From contig PXFS01000055.1 in assembly GCA_003564185.1 (NCBI GenBank), forward strand, positions 27,017 to 91,016: 64,000 nucleotides of DNA, given 5' to 3'. The DNA comes from Flavobacteriaceae bacterium. Its GTDB lineage: Bacteria > Bacteroidota > Bacteroidia > Flavobacteriales > Flavobacteriaceae. A program made the position numbers and the translations under genes. The notes under the pieces were generated by a model, which worked only from the letters and a program-made list of their open reading frames with translations, was not told where the DNA came from and did no database searches. Shown one piece after another: positions 8,894 through 17,811 of this stretch (the first letter of the stretch is position 1; each line of letters starts with the position of its first letter).

Positions 8894-9952
8894 ATGATTA
8901 ATCTTTTTAGTGCTCAAATTGAAAGTCTTTCGGTACATCGAGTAGGAAACAAAAGCAGAAACGAAGGCATTTTTATTTCTGAAGATGCTTATCAACTTAC
9001 CGATGAGTTAACTCCTTTAATCAAAGAATATTTTCTAAAATCATTTAGAGATAAGGAAGAAAATTACTACCAATTTGTTCATGAAACCGATTTAGAGTTT
9101 CATCAGCTTCATACCATGGTGAGCGATATTTTCAACAATCCTTCACAGGCACATGAGCAGTCTAAAAAGATTACGCGTTATTTATTTGACCAGTCCTTAC
9201 ACCAGCACATAAAAGGTGGGGAAGTTTATGTAGTGTACTTTGAAAATATGCTTTTGGATAACGAAAAAGTAGATGCTGTAGGTATTTTTAAATCGGAATT
9301 AAAACATGATTTCCTGCAATTTCAAGAAAAAGAAAATAACTTGGATGTAATTCTACAACAAGGGGTTTACTTGAATAAATTGGATAAAGGAGCTTTAATT
9401 TTCAATAAAGAAAAAGAACAAGGCTATAAAATTCTGTCTATTGACTCAAATAAATACGATACAAAATACTGGCTGGAAAGCTTTTTGGGTGTCGACTTTT
9501 TTGAAGACGAAAATTTTTATACAAAGAAGTATTTGAAATTTTGCGAAAACTTTGCTAAGGATGTAGTTCTTCCTGCTGAAGATAAGCAACAAGAAGTTTT
9601 ATTTATGAATCGTGCCATGAATCATTTTGCATCGAATAATGAATTTGACGAGCAAAAATTTATTGGTGAAGTGATTGAAAATCCAGATTTAGAACCGGAG
9701 TTTCGAAATTATAAAGAACAGCAAGGCGACAAGTACAGAGTTAACGAATTGGCCAATTTTCCTATTTCCAATACCGCAGTTTCAGATGTTCGGAAAAAGG
9801 TGAAAAGCGTAATTAATTTAGACACGAACGTGCAAATTAAAATGGACTTTGTAAGTGGCGATAGCGCTGACAAATTCATTGAAAAAGGCTGGGACGAAGA
9901 GCGCCAAATGTATTATTATTTGGTATATTTTAATAAGGAAGAGAAAAGCTAA
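8894..9952 (+). CDS. NdpA/YejK-type nucleoid-associated protein
   Basis: 352 residues of the 37-kDa nucleoid-associated protein family (pfam NA37). The family start MINLFSAQIESLSVHRVGNKS is intact, and HIKGGEVYVVYFENMLLDNEKVDAVGIFKSE and the C-terminal DTNVQIKMDF follow. It probably binds nucleoid DNA or RNA in the cytoplasm; the exact role is unclear. ATG 8894 is preferred over TTG 8840 because family members begin at this methionine and because the intervening DNA holds a near-consensus -7 element, CATATTTG (8867-8874), which would lie inside the gene if the earlier start were used. Confidence 0.85.
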   Translation: MINLFSAQIESLSVHRVGNKSRNEGIFISEDAYQLTDELTPLIKEYFLKSFRDKEENYYQFVHETDLEFHQLHTMVSDIFNNPSQAHEQSKKITRYLFDQSLHQHIKGGEVYVVYFENMLLDNEKVDAVGIFKSELKHDFLQFQEKENNLDVILQQGVYLNKLDKGALIFNKEKEQGYKILSIDSNKYDTKYWLESFLGVDFFEDENFYTKKYLKFCENFAKDVVLPAEDKQQEVLFMNRAMNHFASNNEFDEQKFIGEVIENPDLEPEFRNYKEQQGDKYRVNELANFPISNTAVSDVRKKVKSVINLDTNVQIKMDFVSGDSADKFIEKGWDEERQMYYYLVYFNKEEKS

Positions 9953-10144
9953 AATAGGAGCGTTTAATGAATATTCCTAAAATTTAGGCGCGTATACTAA
10001 ATCTAAAGTATAAAAATTTTTTGTTATAAATTGCTACTAATAGTTGAATAATGGCAGCATTGTTTTAATGAATAATTTTAAATGCTTCTATTGAGAAGGT
10101 CATATATTAGGTTACTTATTGTCTTCAAAATCCAAATCATTTTT

Positions 10145-10152
10145 TATTTTTG
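10145..10152 (+). promoter_or_regulatory. Candidate promoter for the tandem DUF368 operon
   Basis: TATTTTTG (exact TAnnTTTG) lies 16 nt before the TTG start of the first DUF368 gene, with a TTG 23 nt further upstream. The 215-bp intergenic stretch before it is otherwise AT-rich with no ORF I would defend. Confidence 0.5.
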
Positions 10153-10168
10153 ATATCAAATTATTAAA

Positions 10169-11080
10169 TTGAAAAAACACATTAAAATTACTTTGAAAGG
10201 GATGGCCATGGGAGCTGCAGATGTTGTCCCTGGGGTTTCAGGCGGTACAATTGCTTTCATTACTGGAATCTATGAAGAACTAATTACAAGCATAAGCAAC
10301 ATAAGTCCCTCATTATTGATTAATTTAAAAAATCAAGGCTTTAAAAATACTTGGAAAAAAGCTAATGGTAGTTTTTTGCTTAGTCTTTTTATTGGTATTG
10401 CTTTAAGTGTTTTTTCATTAATGCGAGTAACCAACAAATTACTTGAGACCTACCCTATTTTGGTATGGTCATTTTTTTTTGGTTTGGTTTTAGCTAGCGT
10501 ATTCTACGTAGGAAAAGAAATTAAAAATTGGAAATGGCAATATATTATTGCAGCATTAATTGGGTTTATAATTGCAGCTGGAATAAGCCTTTTAACCCCA
10601 AGTAATGAATCAAATAATTTGTTGTATTTATTTTTAGCAGGTTCAATTGCAATATGTGCAATGATTTTGCCAGGAATCTCAGGAGCTTTTATTTTGGTAT
10701 TATTAGGAGTTTATAAAAACATAAGTGAAGCAGTTAGTAACTTAGACATTAAAGTAATTTTAAGTGTAGGCTTAGGAGCCGTTTTTGGTTTGTTGACTTT
10801 TTCTCGAATACTTAAATGGTTATTTGAGAATTATAGAATACTAACTTTAGCTGGACTTACTGGTTTTATAGCTGGGTCACTCATCAAAATATGGCCTTGG
10901 AAAATAACTACGGAAAAAATGCTTGTAAAAGATAAAGAAATTGAAATATCACAGCAATTGGTTTGGCCTCAAAATTTTGAAGGTGAAGCTTTTTTAATCC
11001 CTAGTGTTGCTTTGATGGTAGTTGGTGTTTTGGTTATACTTATGCTAGAATATTTTGGTAAAAAACCTGTAAAAACATGA
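10169..11080 (+). CDS. DUF368 undecaprenyl-phosphate translocase, copy 1 (PopT family)
   Basis: 303 residues, polytopic (about 8-9 hydrophobic segments). It has the two signature loops of DUF368: GMAMGAADVVPGVSGGTIAF near the N-terminus and ICAMILPGISGAFILVLLG in the second half, the inverted-repeat halves of the fold. DUF368 proteins were identified in 2022 as flippases returning undecaprenyl phosphate to the cytoplasmic face for reuse in peptidoglycan and O-antigen synthesis. Start is TTG 10169, giving MKKHIKITLKGMAMG; no ATG earlier than the signature exists. The paralogue follows 4 nt downstream. Confidence 0.9.
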   Translation: MKKHIKITLKGMAMGAADVVPGVSGGTIAFITGIYEELITSISNISPSLLINLKNQGFKNTWKKANGSFLLSLFIGIALSVFSLMRVTNKLLETYPILVWSFFFGLVLASVFYVGKEIKNWKWQYIIAALIGFIIAAGISLLTPSNESNNLLYLFLAGSIAICAMILPGISGAFILVLLGVYKNISEAVSNLDIKVILSVGLGAVFGLLTFSRILKWLFENYRILTLAGLTGFIAGSLIKIWPWKITTEKMLVKDKEIEISQQLVWPQNFEGEAFLIPSVALMVVGVLVILMLEYFGKKPVKT

Positions 11081-11084
11081 ACAA

Positions 11085-12104
11085 ATGAAACCTGAAAGGC
11101 AATTAAGTGACTATATCATGCTTTTTATCAAAGGAACAGCAATGGGTGCTGCCAATAAAGTTCCCGGAGTTTCAGGAGGAGTAGTTGCTTTTGTTACAGG
11201 CTTTTACGAAGAGTTTATTTTTACCTTACAAAGGTTTAACAGAAGAGCCTTTTTTTTGTTAAAAGGAAAACGCATTAAATTGTTCTTTAAATATATTAAT
11301 TTTTCCTTTTTAGGTGTATTATTACTTGGCACTACATTCAGCTATTTTAGTGTATCAAAATTACTTGATTACCTCATTAAACATTATGAAATTTTTGTTT
11401 GGTCGTGTTTTTTTGGGATGATTATTGGCTCTGTTTTCTATGTAGCAAAGGATTTTGAAGTTAAAAAAAAGAATAATCTATTACTTATCGCTATTGGTTT
11501 TGTGATTGGATTAAGTATTAGTTTTCTTACTCCAGCTCAAGAAAATGACCATTTATTATTTGTCTTTTTCTGCGGAATAATATCTGTATCAGGTATGACA
11601 CTACCAGGCCTTTCAGGTTCATTTTTACTTATCTTAATGGGCAACTATGTACTTCTTTTAGTAGATGCTGTCAATGCCTTGTATGATACTGGAAAAGAAA
11701 TTCTAACAGGAAATTATGAATTCATAAACAACACTGAAAGAGTGCGTTTACTTCAAGTATTAGCGAGTTTTACTGCAGGATCGGTGTTTGGGTTAGTCAG
11801 TCTATCTCATCTTTTAGGATATTTATTGAAACGGTTTAAAGAAAAAATATTTGCATTAATAACAGGCTTTATTGCTGGTAGTCTAGGGATGGTATGGCCT
11901 TGGAAGGCACCAGTATATCAAACAGACCCAAACGGCAGTCCGTTATTAACTGAAAATAATCAACCAATTTTAGAAAATTATGAAAGATTTTTACCAAATT
12001 TATGGAATGTACAAACATTGTTTGCTTTTTTTTGTATAATATTGGGTGTTGTAATTGTATTGATTTTAGGTTGGTACGGTAAGCAACAAAAAACAAAGTT
12101 ATGA
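11085..12104 (+). CDS. DUF368 undecaprenyl-phosphate translocase, copy 2 (PopT family)
   Basis: 339 residues, a diverged paralogue of the preceding gene. The first signature loop reads GTAMGAANKVPGVSGGVVAF and the second VSGMTLPGLSGSFLLILMG. Relative to copy 1, the ADV of the first loop is ANK, replacing an acidic residue with a basic one in the likely substrate path. It also carries an extra loop (residues about 265-295) before the last helix. It starts 4 nt after copy 1 and overlaps aroE in an ATGA junction, so the three genes and the kinase downstream look like one operon. The two copies may act as a pair or have different lipid-carrier preferences; that is inference. Confidence 0.88.
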   Translation: MKPERQLSDYIMLFIKGTAMGAANKVPGVSGGVVAFVTGFYEEFIFTLQRFNRRAFFLLKGKRIKLFFKYINFSFLGVLLLGTTFSYFSVSKLLDYLIKHYEIFVWSCFFGMIIGSVFYVAKDFEVKKKNNLLLIAIGFVIGLSISFLTPAQENDHLLFVFFCGIISVSGMTLPGLSGSFLLILMGNYVLLLVDAVNALYDTGKEILTGNYEFINNTERVRLLQVLASFTAGSVFGLVSLSHLLGYLLKRFKEKIFALITGFIAGSLGMVWPWKAPVYQTDPNGSPLLTENNQPILENYERFLPNLWNVQTLFAFFCIILGVVIVLILGWYGKQQKTKL

Positions 12105-12829
12105 TGAAATATGGCTTAATTGGCAAGGATATAAATTATTCGTTTTCAAGAAAATATTTTGAAAACAAATTTAAGAATGAATCCATTAAAGCTACCTATA
12201 AAAATTTTGACCTTAGCAATATTCAAGATTTCAAAAAGCTTTTAAAGCAAGAGAAAGGACTATCCGGTTTAAATGTAACCACACCATATAAGGTAGAGAT
12301 TATTCCATTTTTGGATCAACTTGACCCACAAGCAGAAAAAATAGGTGCCGTGAACACCATTCAATTTAGAAACGGAAAACTCATTGGTCATAATACCGAT
12401 GGATTTGGCTTTGTTAAATCAATTTTTACGCTCATTGAAAATCATCATGAAAAAGCTCTTATCCTTGGAACTGGTGGAGCTTCAAAAGCTATCACTAATG
12501 GATTAAAGTCCATGTCTATTGAAATAACTTCTGTTTCTAGAAACCCAAATCAAGATCAATTAGCTTACAGCGATATAACTAAAGAGATAATTGAAGATCA
12601 TTTATTGATTGTAAATTGTACTCCAGTGGGTACACACCCCAATGAAAATGAATGCCCAGATATTCCTTATAAATATCTAACTAACAAGCACTTTTTATAC
12701 GATTTGGTATATAACCCTCCTATGACAAAATTCTTAGCCTTAGGCAACCAGAAAGGAGCAAAAATAACTAATGGAAGTAAAATGTTAGCCTTTCAAGCTG
12801 AACAAGCATGGAACATTTGGAATGAATAA
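12101..12829 (+). CDS. aroE: Shikimate dehydrogenase
   Basis: 242 residues. Catalytic Lys64 in NVTTPYKVEIIP and Asp100 in GHNTDGFGF match the Lys/Asp pair of AroE, and the Rossmann loop LILGTGGASKAI binds NADPH. It reduces 3-dehydroshikimate to shikimate, feeding chorismate to the trp operon located 6 kb downstream. It is shorter than E. coli AroE (272) by trimmed loops, not by truncation. ATG 12101 overlaps the previous stop; ATG 12104 is equally possible. The 3' end overlaps the sensor kinase by 8 nt. Confidence 0.95.
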   Translation: MMKYGLIGKDINYSFSRKYFENKFKNESIKATYKNFDLSNIQDFKKLLKQEKGLSGLNVTTPYKVEIIPFLDQLDPQAEKIGAVNTIQFRNGKLIGHNTDGFGFVKSIFTLIENHHEKALILGTGGASKAITNGLKSMSIEITSVSRNPNQDQLAYSDITKEIIEDHLLIVNCTPVGTHPNENECPDIPYKYLTNKHFLYDLVYNPPMTKFLALGNQKGAKITNGSKMLAFQAEQAWNIWNE

Positions 12830-15800
12830 AAAATTGAATACAAATCTTGATAACTATTTTAGTCTTATAGAAAGCCAAGATTGGAATAAATATCTGAAAA
12901 TCGCAATGCACATTGCAAACTGCGATAACGGGCAAATAATTTATCTATTCAATGACCAATGTAAAATTTTATCAAAAAAATCTGATCATGATATATTTTT
13001 TCCAAATTTAATTCAAGAATATTATAAGTTTTCAGAAACAGATGTAATCGAACATCCTAATTCATTTGTTAGTTTTAAGATTTCAACCAGTATTAAAAAT
13101 TTGACTTTTTTTGTTCAATTAAAAGTCGAAGAAATGCTTTCTCCTAACAAAAAGGAAGTCATTAAAATTGGTATTTCACAGATTGAAGATACTTTGCTAG
13201 GTTTATTAAAAAATGCAAAACTTAACCAAAAAATTTTTAAACTTTCAAAATCTCATGAAGTAATTGAAAATTTACTTTCAACATTTGGACACCTCACACT
13301 CATTTTTAATGAAAAAGCAATTATTGAAAAAGTGTTTGGTAATCGAAAATTAATATTATACCCCCCTGAACTTTTAACAGGGAAGTCCATCTACAACATA
13401 CCTGAATTAAAAAACATAAAAGAAGAATTAAAGCAAAAAATAAGGAAGTATAAGAATAAAGATGAAGCTTTCACAATTTTTTATTCATTAACCAAAGAGA
13501 ACCAAAAACACTATTTTAAAGCCAATACCAAGTCTTTCTCTAATGAAACCACTAATTCAAGATATTTTATTACTTTTATTTTAGATATTACAGAACAAGT
13601 AATAGCCAAAAAAGAAATTGAAGAGACTAACGAACTTCTAACTGAAACAGGAAAATTAGCAAGTGTTGGAGCATGGAAAATAGATTTAAAAACTAAAACT
13701 ATCTTTTGCTCAAAAGTAACTCGAGATATTATTGATATTCAAAAAAGTGAAATATCATTCAAGAACTTTTTAGATTTACTAAAAGATTCTAGTGCTAAAC
13801 AAAAAATCTATCAACTAATTCGAGATTCAATGCTCAAAAGGCAAAGCAATACTTCTGAATTTTTAATTAACAACTTTAACAAAAAACAAATTTGGGTAAA
13901 TATTAAAGTAAACGTTGACTTTGAAGACAATAATCTAGTAAAGCTATACGGATCTATACAGGATATTTCAAGTTTTAAAAAGGTTGAAAATCAATTAATA
14001 CAAGAACAAAATAGACTTTCTCATATCATTGAAGGTAGTGATTTAGGTGCTTGGGAGTGGAATGCTATTACAGATTATTCAATTCATAACGATAAATGGG
14101 CTAGAATTTTAGGCTATGAACCTGAAGAAATTTTACCTATTGACGCTAAAAAATGGGAAAAACTTATTCATCCAGATGACATTAAAAAATACAATGATGC
14201 AATGGCACTGCATCTAAAAGGAGAGAAACCTTATTATGAATCTGAAATCAGATTAAAAGCTAAAGATGGGAAATACCGATGGATATTAGACCGAGGTAAA
14301 GTTATTAGCTATAATGAAAAAGGACAGGCAGAAAAAGTTTATGGTACACATAGAGATATTACAAAAGAAAAGCTAATTGAAAATAGCTTAAAAGATAATT
14401 TAAATAGATTTAAAACTATTTTTAATTTCTCTCCTGTTGGAATTTTACTTTCAGACTATGGAAGCGCAAAATATATTGAAGTTAATCAAGCAATACTTAA
14501 TTTAACAGGCTACAATAAAAAAGAATTTTCCAGCCTAAGTATATGGCAACTCTCTAAATACCCTAAAACAGATGCTGATAAAAAACAACTAAAATTACTT
14601 ACTGAAACAGGAGTTTTTGGTCCATGTGAAAAAGAATTAGTGAAAAAAAATGGAGAATCATTTATCGCTTTAATGCAGGGAAAATCATTTAGAACTTCAA
14701 ATGGAGAGTTACGTGTTTTAACGATCATTTCAGATGTTACAAAAGAAAAAAAGGTGGCTAGAGAATTGAAAGAAAGAACTAGACAAGCCAAAATAGCTAA
14801 CAAAGCAAAATCTGAATTCTTAGCCAACATGAGTCATGAAATGAAAACTCCTCTTAACGGTATAATTGGATTTTCAGATTTAATTGCAAATTCTAACCTA
14901 AGCAAAACACAAGAAATGTACATGCGTACAATTAGTTCTTCAGCTCAGACGCTTAAAGGATTAATTTCTGATGTATTAGATTTTTCTAAAATTGAAGCTG
15001 GGAAATTAACTTTAAAAAAACAGCAATTTAATGTAGGACAACTTGTAAGAGAAATCACTCATGTTGTACAACATTTAGCATTTGAAAAAGATATACAACT
15101 CGTTCTCAATATTCCTGTTGATTTGCCAAAAATAGTAATAGGTGATCAATTTAAAATCAAGCAAGTATTAATCAATTTAATTAATAATGCACTAAAATTT
15201 ACAGACGAAGGATATGTAAAATTAAGCTGTTTCCTTACCTCTATTTCTTCAGAAAAAGTAGTAATTAAATTTTGTGTAGAAGATACTGGAAGAGGAATTC
15301 AACCAGAAAATAAAGAAAAAATACTTGAAGCATTTACTCAAGAAGATTCTTCTATTAATCGAGAAAAAGGAGGAACTGGATTAGGCTTATCTATCTCAAA
15401 TAGGCTATTAAATTTAATGGATTCTGGCTTACAAATAGAAAGCAGAGTTGGAGAAGGATCAAAATTTTCTTTCTCAATACAATTCAACCATACTAATCAG
15501 TTTAGTGAAACTCCAGAATTTAATTCGAACAAAAAAATTATACTTTATAAAGTAGATGATGTTTTAAGTAATACGTTAATCTCTTTATTTCCCAAAATAG
15601 AATTTGAAAATTATAAAATTCAAAATGAAGTCAAAGATGATTATGACTTTGTCTTAATTGATTTTAAACATTGTTATTTAGAAAACCAGCTAAATCAAAT
15701 AGTAAACGAATTTAAAACTCAAAAAATCATTGTTTTGATCGATTCAAATGTACCTGAGAAATTGATTTTTAATTATGAAGCTAAAAATATTAATCAATTT

Positions 15801-16646
15801 ATTTTTCAGCCATTTTTACCTAACGATTTTATTAATTTAATAAATCAATTTAGTCAAAACCTAAAACCAAAAAACAACTTATACAAATCTTCAATTCAAA
15901 ATAAAAATTTGGTTGAATTAACTTTTTTAATTGTAGAGGATAATCAAGTTAATATGCAATTGCTACATACCTATTTAAATAATCTTTATTCTGGAATTAA
16001 AATATATTGTGCCACAAATGGTATTGAAGCATTAGAGATTTTTAAAACTAAAAAAATTGATATTTTAATAACTGACATTCAGATGCCTGAAATGAATGGT
16101 TTTGTGTTATCCAAACGAATTAGAAAATTGAAAAAAGGAAGGCATGTTCCTATTATTGCAATAACTGCTGGTCAGATCAGTAATCATCTAGAAATAAGCA
16201 AAAAAGCAGGGATAAATATTAATTTATCAAAACCTATATTACAAAATGAACTAAAATTAAAAATTCAACCATTTATTGAATCTATTCTTAACGTCAAAGA
16301 TCAAGCTAAAATTGATTTGCCTCACATTGAACAACTTTTAGGGAATGACAAAAATGAAATCGTTTCATTTCTAAAAATGAGCAAAGAATCTTTAGAAGAA
16401 TCTAAGCAAAATATAATCCGAGAATTGAAATTAGAGGACTACAAAAAACTAGCAAAAAGCTTTCATAAGTTAAAGGGAACATTATTATACCTAAACCTTA
16501 ATAAAATGTCACAAACTGCAGAAGAAATACAACAAAAGACAAAAGCTGAAAATAAAGATGCTCTTAAGCAAATACATAGTTTCTTAATATTCTTAGATGA
16601 GTTAATCAACAACCACCAAAAAAACCTCAAAAATCTAACTTCTTGA
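12822..16646 (+). CDS. Hybrid sensor histidine kinase: multi-PAS, HisKA, HATPase, pseudo-receiver, receiver, Hpt
   Basis: 1274 residues, no clear transmembrane helix or signal peptide, so probably cytoplasmic. Order: an N-terminal divergent (GAF-like?) region to ~140; PAS-like domains at about 150-262, 280-390, 405-525 (WEWNA..NDKWARILGY) and 530-645; HisKA with His672 in SHEMKTPLNG; HATPase with N-box NLINNALKF (~783) and G-box GGTGLGLSIS (~848); a receiver-like region at ~903-1010 lacking a canonical phosphoacceptor loop; a true receiver (~1034-1150) with Asp1085 in ITDIQMPEMNG; and Hpt with His1215 in SFHKLKGT. The architecture suggests a phosphorelay starting from several cytoplasmic inputs. 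It overlaps aroE by 8 nt, so expression is coupled to lipid-carrier and shikimate genes. The signal and output are unknown. Confidence 0.93.
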   Translation: MNKKLNTNLDNYFSLIESQDWNKYLKIAMHIANCDNGQIIYLFNDQCKILSKKSDHDIFFPNLIQEYYKFSETDVIEHPNSFVSFKISTSIKNLTFFVQLKVEEMLSPNKKEVIKIGISQIEDTLLGLLKNAKLNQKIFKLSKSHEVIENLLSTFGHLTLIFNEKAIIEKVFGNRKLILYPPELLTGKSIYNIPELKNIKEELKQKIRKYKNKDEAFTIFYSLTKENQKHYFKANTKSFSNETTNSRYFITFILDITEQVIAKKEIEETNELLTETGKLASVGAWKIDLKTKTIFCSKVTRDIIDIQKSEISFKNFLDLLKDSSAKQKIYQLIRDSMLKRQSNTSEFLINNFNKKQIWVNIKVNVDFEDNNLVKLYGSIQDISSFKKVENQLIQEQNRLSHIIEGSDLGAWEWNAITDYSIHNDKWARILGYEPEEILPIDAKKWEKLIHPDDIKKYNDAMALHLKGEKPYYESEIRLKAKDGKYRWILDRGKVISYNEKGQAEKVYGTHRDITKEKLIENSLKDNLNRFKTIFNFSPVGILLSDYGSAKYIEVNQAILNLTGYNKKEFSSLSIWQLSKYPKTDADKKQLKLLTETGVFGPCEKELVKKNGESFIALMQGKSFRTSNGELRVLTIISDVTKEKKVARELKERTRQAKIANKAKSEFLANMSHEMKTPLNGIIGFSDLIANSNLSKTQEMYMRTISSSAQTLKGLISDVLDFSKIEAGKLTLKKQQFNVGQLVREITHVVQHLAFEKDIQLVLNIPVDLPKIVIGDQFKIKQVLINLINNALKFTDEGYVKLSCFLTSISSEKVVIKFCVEDTGRGIQPENKEKILEAFTQEDSSINREKGGTGLGLSISNRLLNLMDSGLQIESRVGEGSKFSFSIQFNHTNQFSETPEFNSNKKIILYKVDDVLSNTLISLFPKIEFENYKIQNEVKDDYDFVLIDFKHCYLENQLNQIVNEFKTQKIIVLIDSNVPEKLIFNYEAKNINQFIFQPFLPNDFINLINQFSQNLKPKNNLYKSSIQNKNLVELTFLIVEDNQVNMQLLHTYLNNLYSGIKIYCATNGIEALEIFKTKKIDILITDIQMPEMNGFVLSKRIRKLKKGRHVPIIAITAGQISNHLEISKKAGININLSKPILQNELKLKIQPFIESILNVKDQAKIDLPHIEQLLGNDKNEIVSFLKMSKESLEESKQNIIRELKLEDYKKLAKSFHKLKGTLLYLNLNKMSQTAEEIQQKTKAENKDALKQIHSFLIFLDELINNHQKNLKNLTS

Positions 16647-16654
16647 GGTTTTTT
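16619..16654. terminator. Bidirectional intrinsic terminator between the kinase and bcp
   Basis: A 12-bp stem: AAAAAACCTCAA (16619-16630) pairs with TTGAGGTTTTTT (16643-16654), loop of 12 nt, with T-runs on both strands. It separates convergent genes, and the TGA stop of the kinase (16644-16646) is inside the 3' arm. Confidence 0.85.
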
Positions 16655-16668
16655 GGATATCAGGTAAA

Positions 16669-17121
16669 TTAATTTAGTATTTGCTCAGCATGAGCTTTAG
16701 TTTTTACTTTTTGAATAACTTCTTGAATTTTACCCTCTTCATCTATGATAAATGTTGTTCTGTGAATACCATCATACTCCTTACCCATAAACTTCTTAGG
16801 TCCCCAAACGCCAAAGGCTTCAATAACACTTTTATCTTCATCTGCTAATAATGGAAACGGTAGTTCGTACTTATTTTTAAAGTTGGTTTGTCGTCTTTTT
16901 GAATCAGCACTCACTCCTAAAATTTCATAGCCTTCTTTCTGAAAAGTTTCCCAATGGTCTCTTAAGTTACAAGCCTCAGCTGTACATCCTGGGGTGCTTG
17001 CTTTAGGGTAGAAAAAAACTACTAACTTTTTACCTTTATAATCAGCTAAAGTGTGGGTGTTTCCATCTTGATCTTCAGCGCTAAAATTTGGTGCATGATC
17101 ACCTGCTTTTAATGTTGTCAT
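16669..17121 (-). CDS. bcp: Thioredoxin-dependent thiol peroxidase (Bcp/PrxQ)
   Basis: 150 residues with the full AhpC/TSA fold. The peroxidatic cysteine is Cys46 in FYPKASTPGCTAEAC, and the resolving Cys51 five residues later is the atypical 2-Cys arrangement of Bcp/PrxQ. It reduces H2O2 and organic hydroperoxides in the cytoplasm using thioredoxin. It is convergent with the kinase across a shared terminator and divergent from the endonuclease III homologue, with 30 nt between the two starts. Confidence 0.96.
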   Translation of the reverse strand: MTTLKAGDHAPNFSAEDQDGNTHTLADYKGKKLVVFFYPKASTPGCTAEACNLRDHWETFQKEGYEILGVSADSKRRQTNFKNKYELPFPLLADEDKSVIEAFGVWGPKKFMGKEYDGIHRTTFIIDEEGKIQEVIQKVKTKAHAEQILN

Positions 17122-17127
17122 AATTCG

Positions 17128-17135
17128 TATTTTTG
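17128..17135 (+). promoter_or_regulatory. Candidate -7 promoter element for the nth-like gene
   Basis: TATTTTTG (exact TAnnTTTG) lies 16 nt before the ATG in the 30-bp gap between divergent bcp and nth. Any -33 element would fall inside bcp. Confidence 0.45.
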
Positions 17136-17151
17136 TTTAAAATTAAAAAAA

Positions 17152-17808
17152 ATGAATAAAGAAGAACGCGTGGAGTTCGTTATAAATACGTTAAATGAAC
17201 TCTATCCAAGTATACCTGTCCCGTTAGATCATAAAGACCCTTACACACTTTTAATTGCTGTTTTACTCTCTGCGCAAAGCACAGATGTTAAAGTCAACCA
17301 AATTACTCCCCTCCTATTTCAGCGAGCAGATAATCCATACGATATGATTAAAATGAGTGTAGATGAGATTAGAGAAATCATAAAACCCGTTGGACTTTCT
17401 CCCATGAAATCTAAAGGAATTCACGGATTATCTGAAATTTTAATCGGAAAATACCAAGGCCAAGTACCTAAAAGCATTGAAGCCCTAGAAGAGCTTCCCG
17501 CCGTAGGGCATAAAACGGCAAGCGTCGTTGTTGCACAAGCTTTTGGAATTCCTGCATTTCCGGTGGACACCCATATTCATAGACTGATGTACAGGTGGAA
17601 CTTAACAACAGGTAAGAATGTAAAGCAAACTGAAAAAGATGCTAAAAGACTTTTTCCTAAGCAACTATGGAACGACTTACACTTACAAATAATTTGGTAT
17701 GGGAGAGAATATTCACCTGCTAGAGGCTGGGACTTAGAAAAAGACATCATCACAAAAACGATTGGTCGAAAATCAGTAATCAAAGAATATTATAAAAAGA
17801 AAAAGTAA
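17152..17808 (+). CDS. nth: Endonuclease III homologue lacking the [4Fe-4S] cysteines
   Basis: 218 residues. The HhH-GPD fold is complete: helix-hairpin-helix LPAVGHKTASVV with catalytic Lys121 and the essential Asp139 in FPVDTHIHRLMYRW. Endonuclease III removes oxidised pyrimidines and nicks the abasic site. In E. coli-type enzymes the C-terminus carries four cysteines (C-X6-C-X2-C-X5-C). Here the same region reads WYGREYSPARGWDLEKDII and the protein has no cysteine at all, so it cannot hold the cluster. Cluster-less variants are known in HhH-GPD enzymes, and activity is still plausible because both catalytic residues remain. The next gene starts 3 nt after the stop. Confidence 0.9.
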   Translation: MNKEERVEFVINTLNELYPSIPVPLDHKDPYTLLIAVLLSAQSTDVKVNQITPLLFQRADNPYDMIKMSVDEIREIIKPVGLSPMKSKGIHGLSEILIGKYQGQVPKSIEALEELPAVGHKTASVVVAQAFGIPAFPVDTHIHRLMYRWNLTTGKNVKQTEKDAKRLFPKQLWNDLHLQIIWYGREYSPARGWDLEKDIITKTIGRKSVIKEYYKKKK

Positions 17809-17811
17809 GAT

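Noticed and set aside
14510-14830. 106-codon minus-strand ORF within the sensor kinase gene
   Set aside because: Antisense shadow of the PAS-HisKA region; no promoter or motif.
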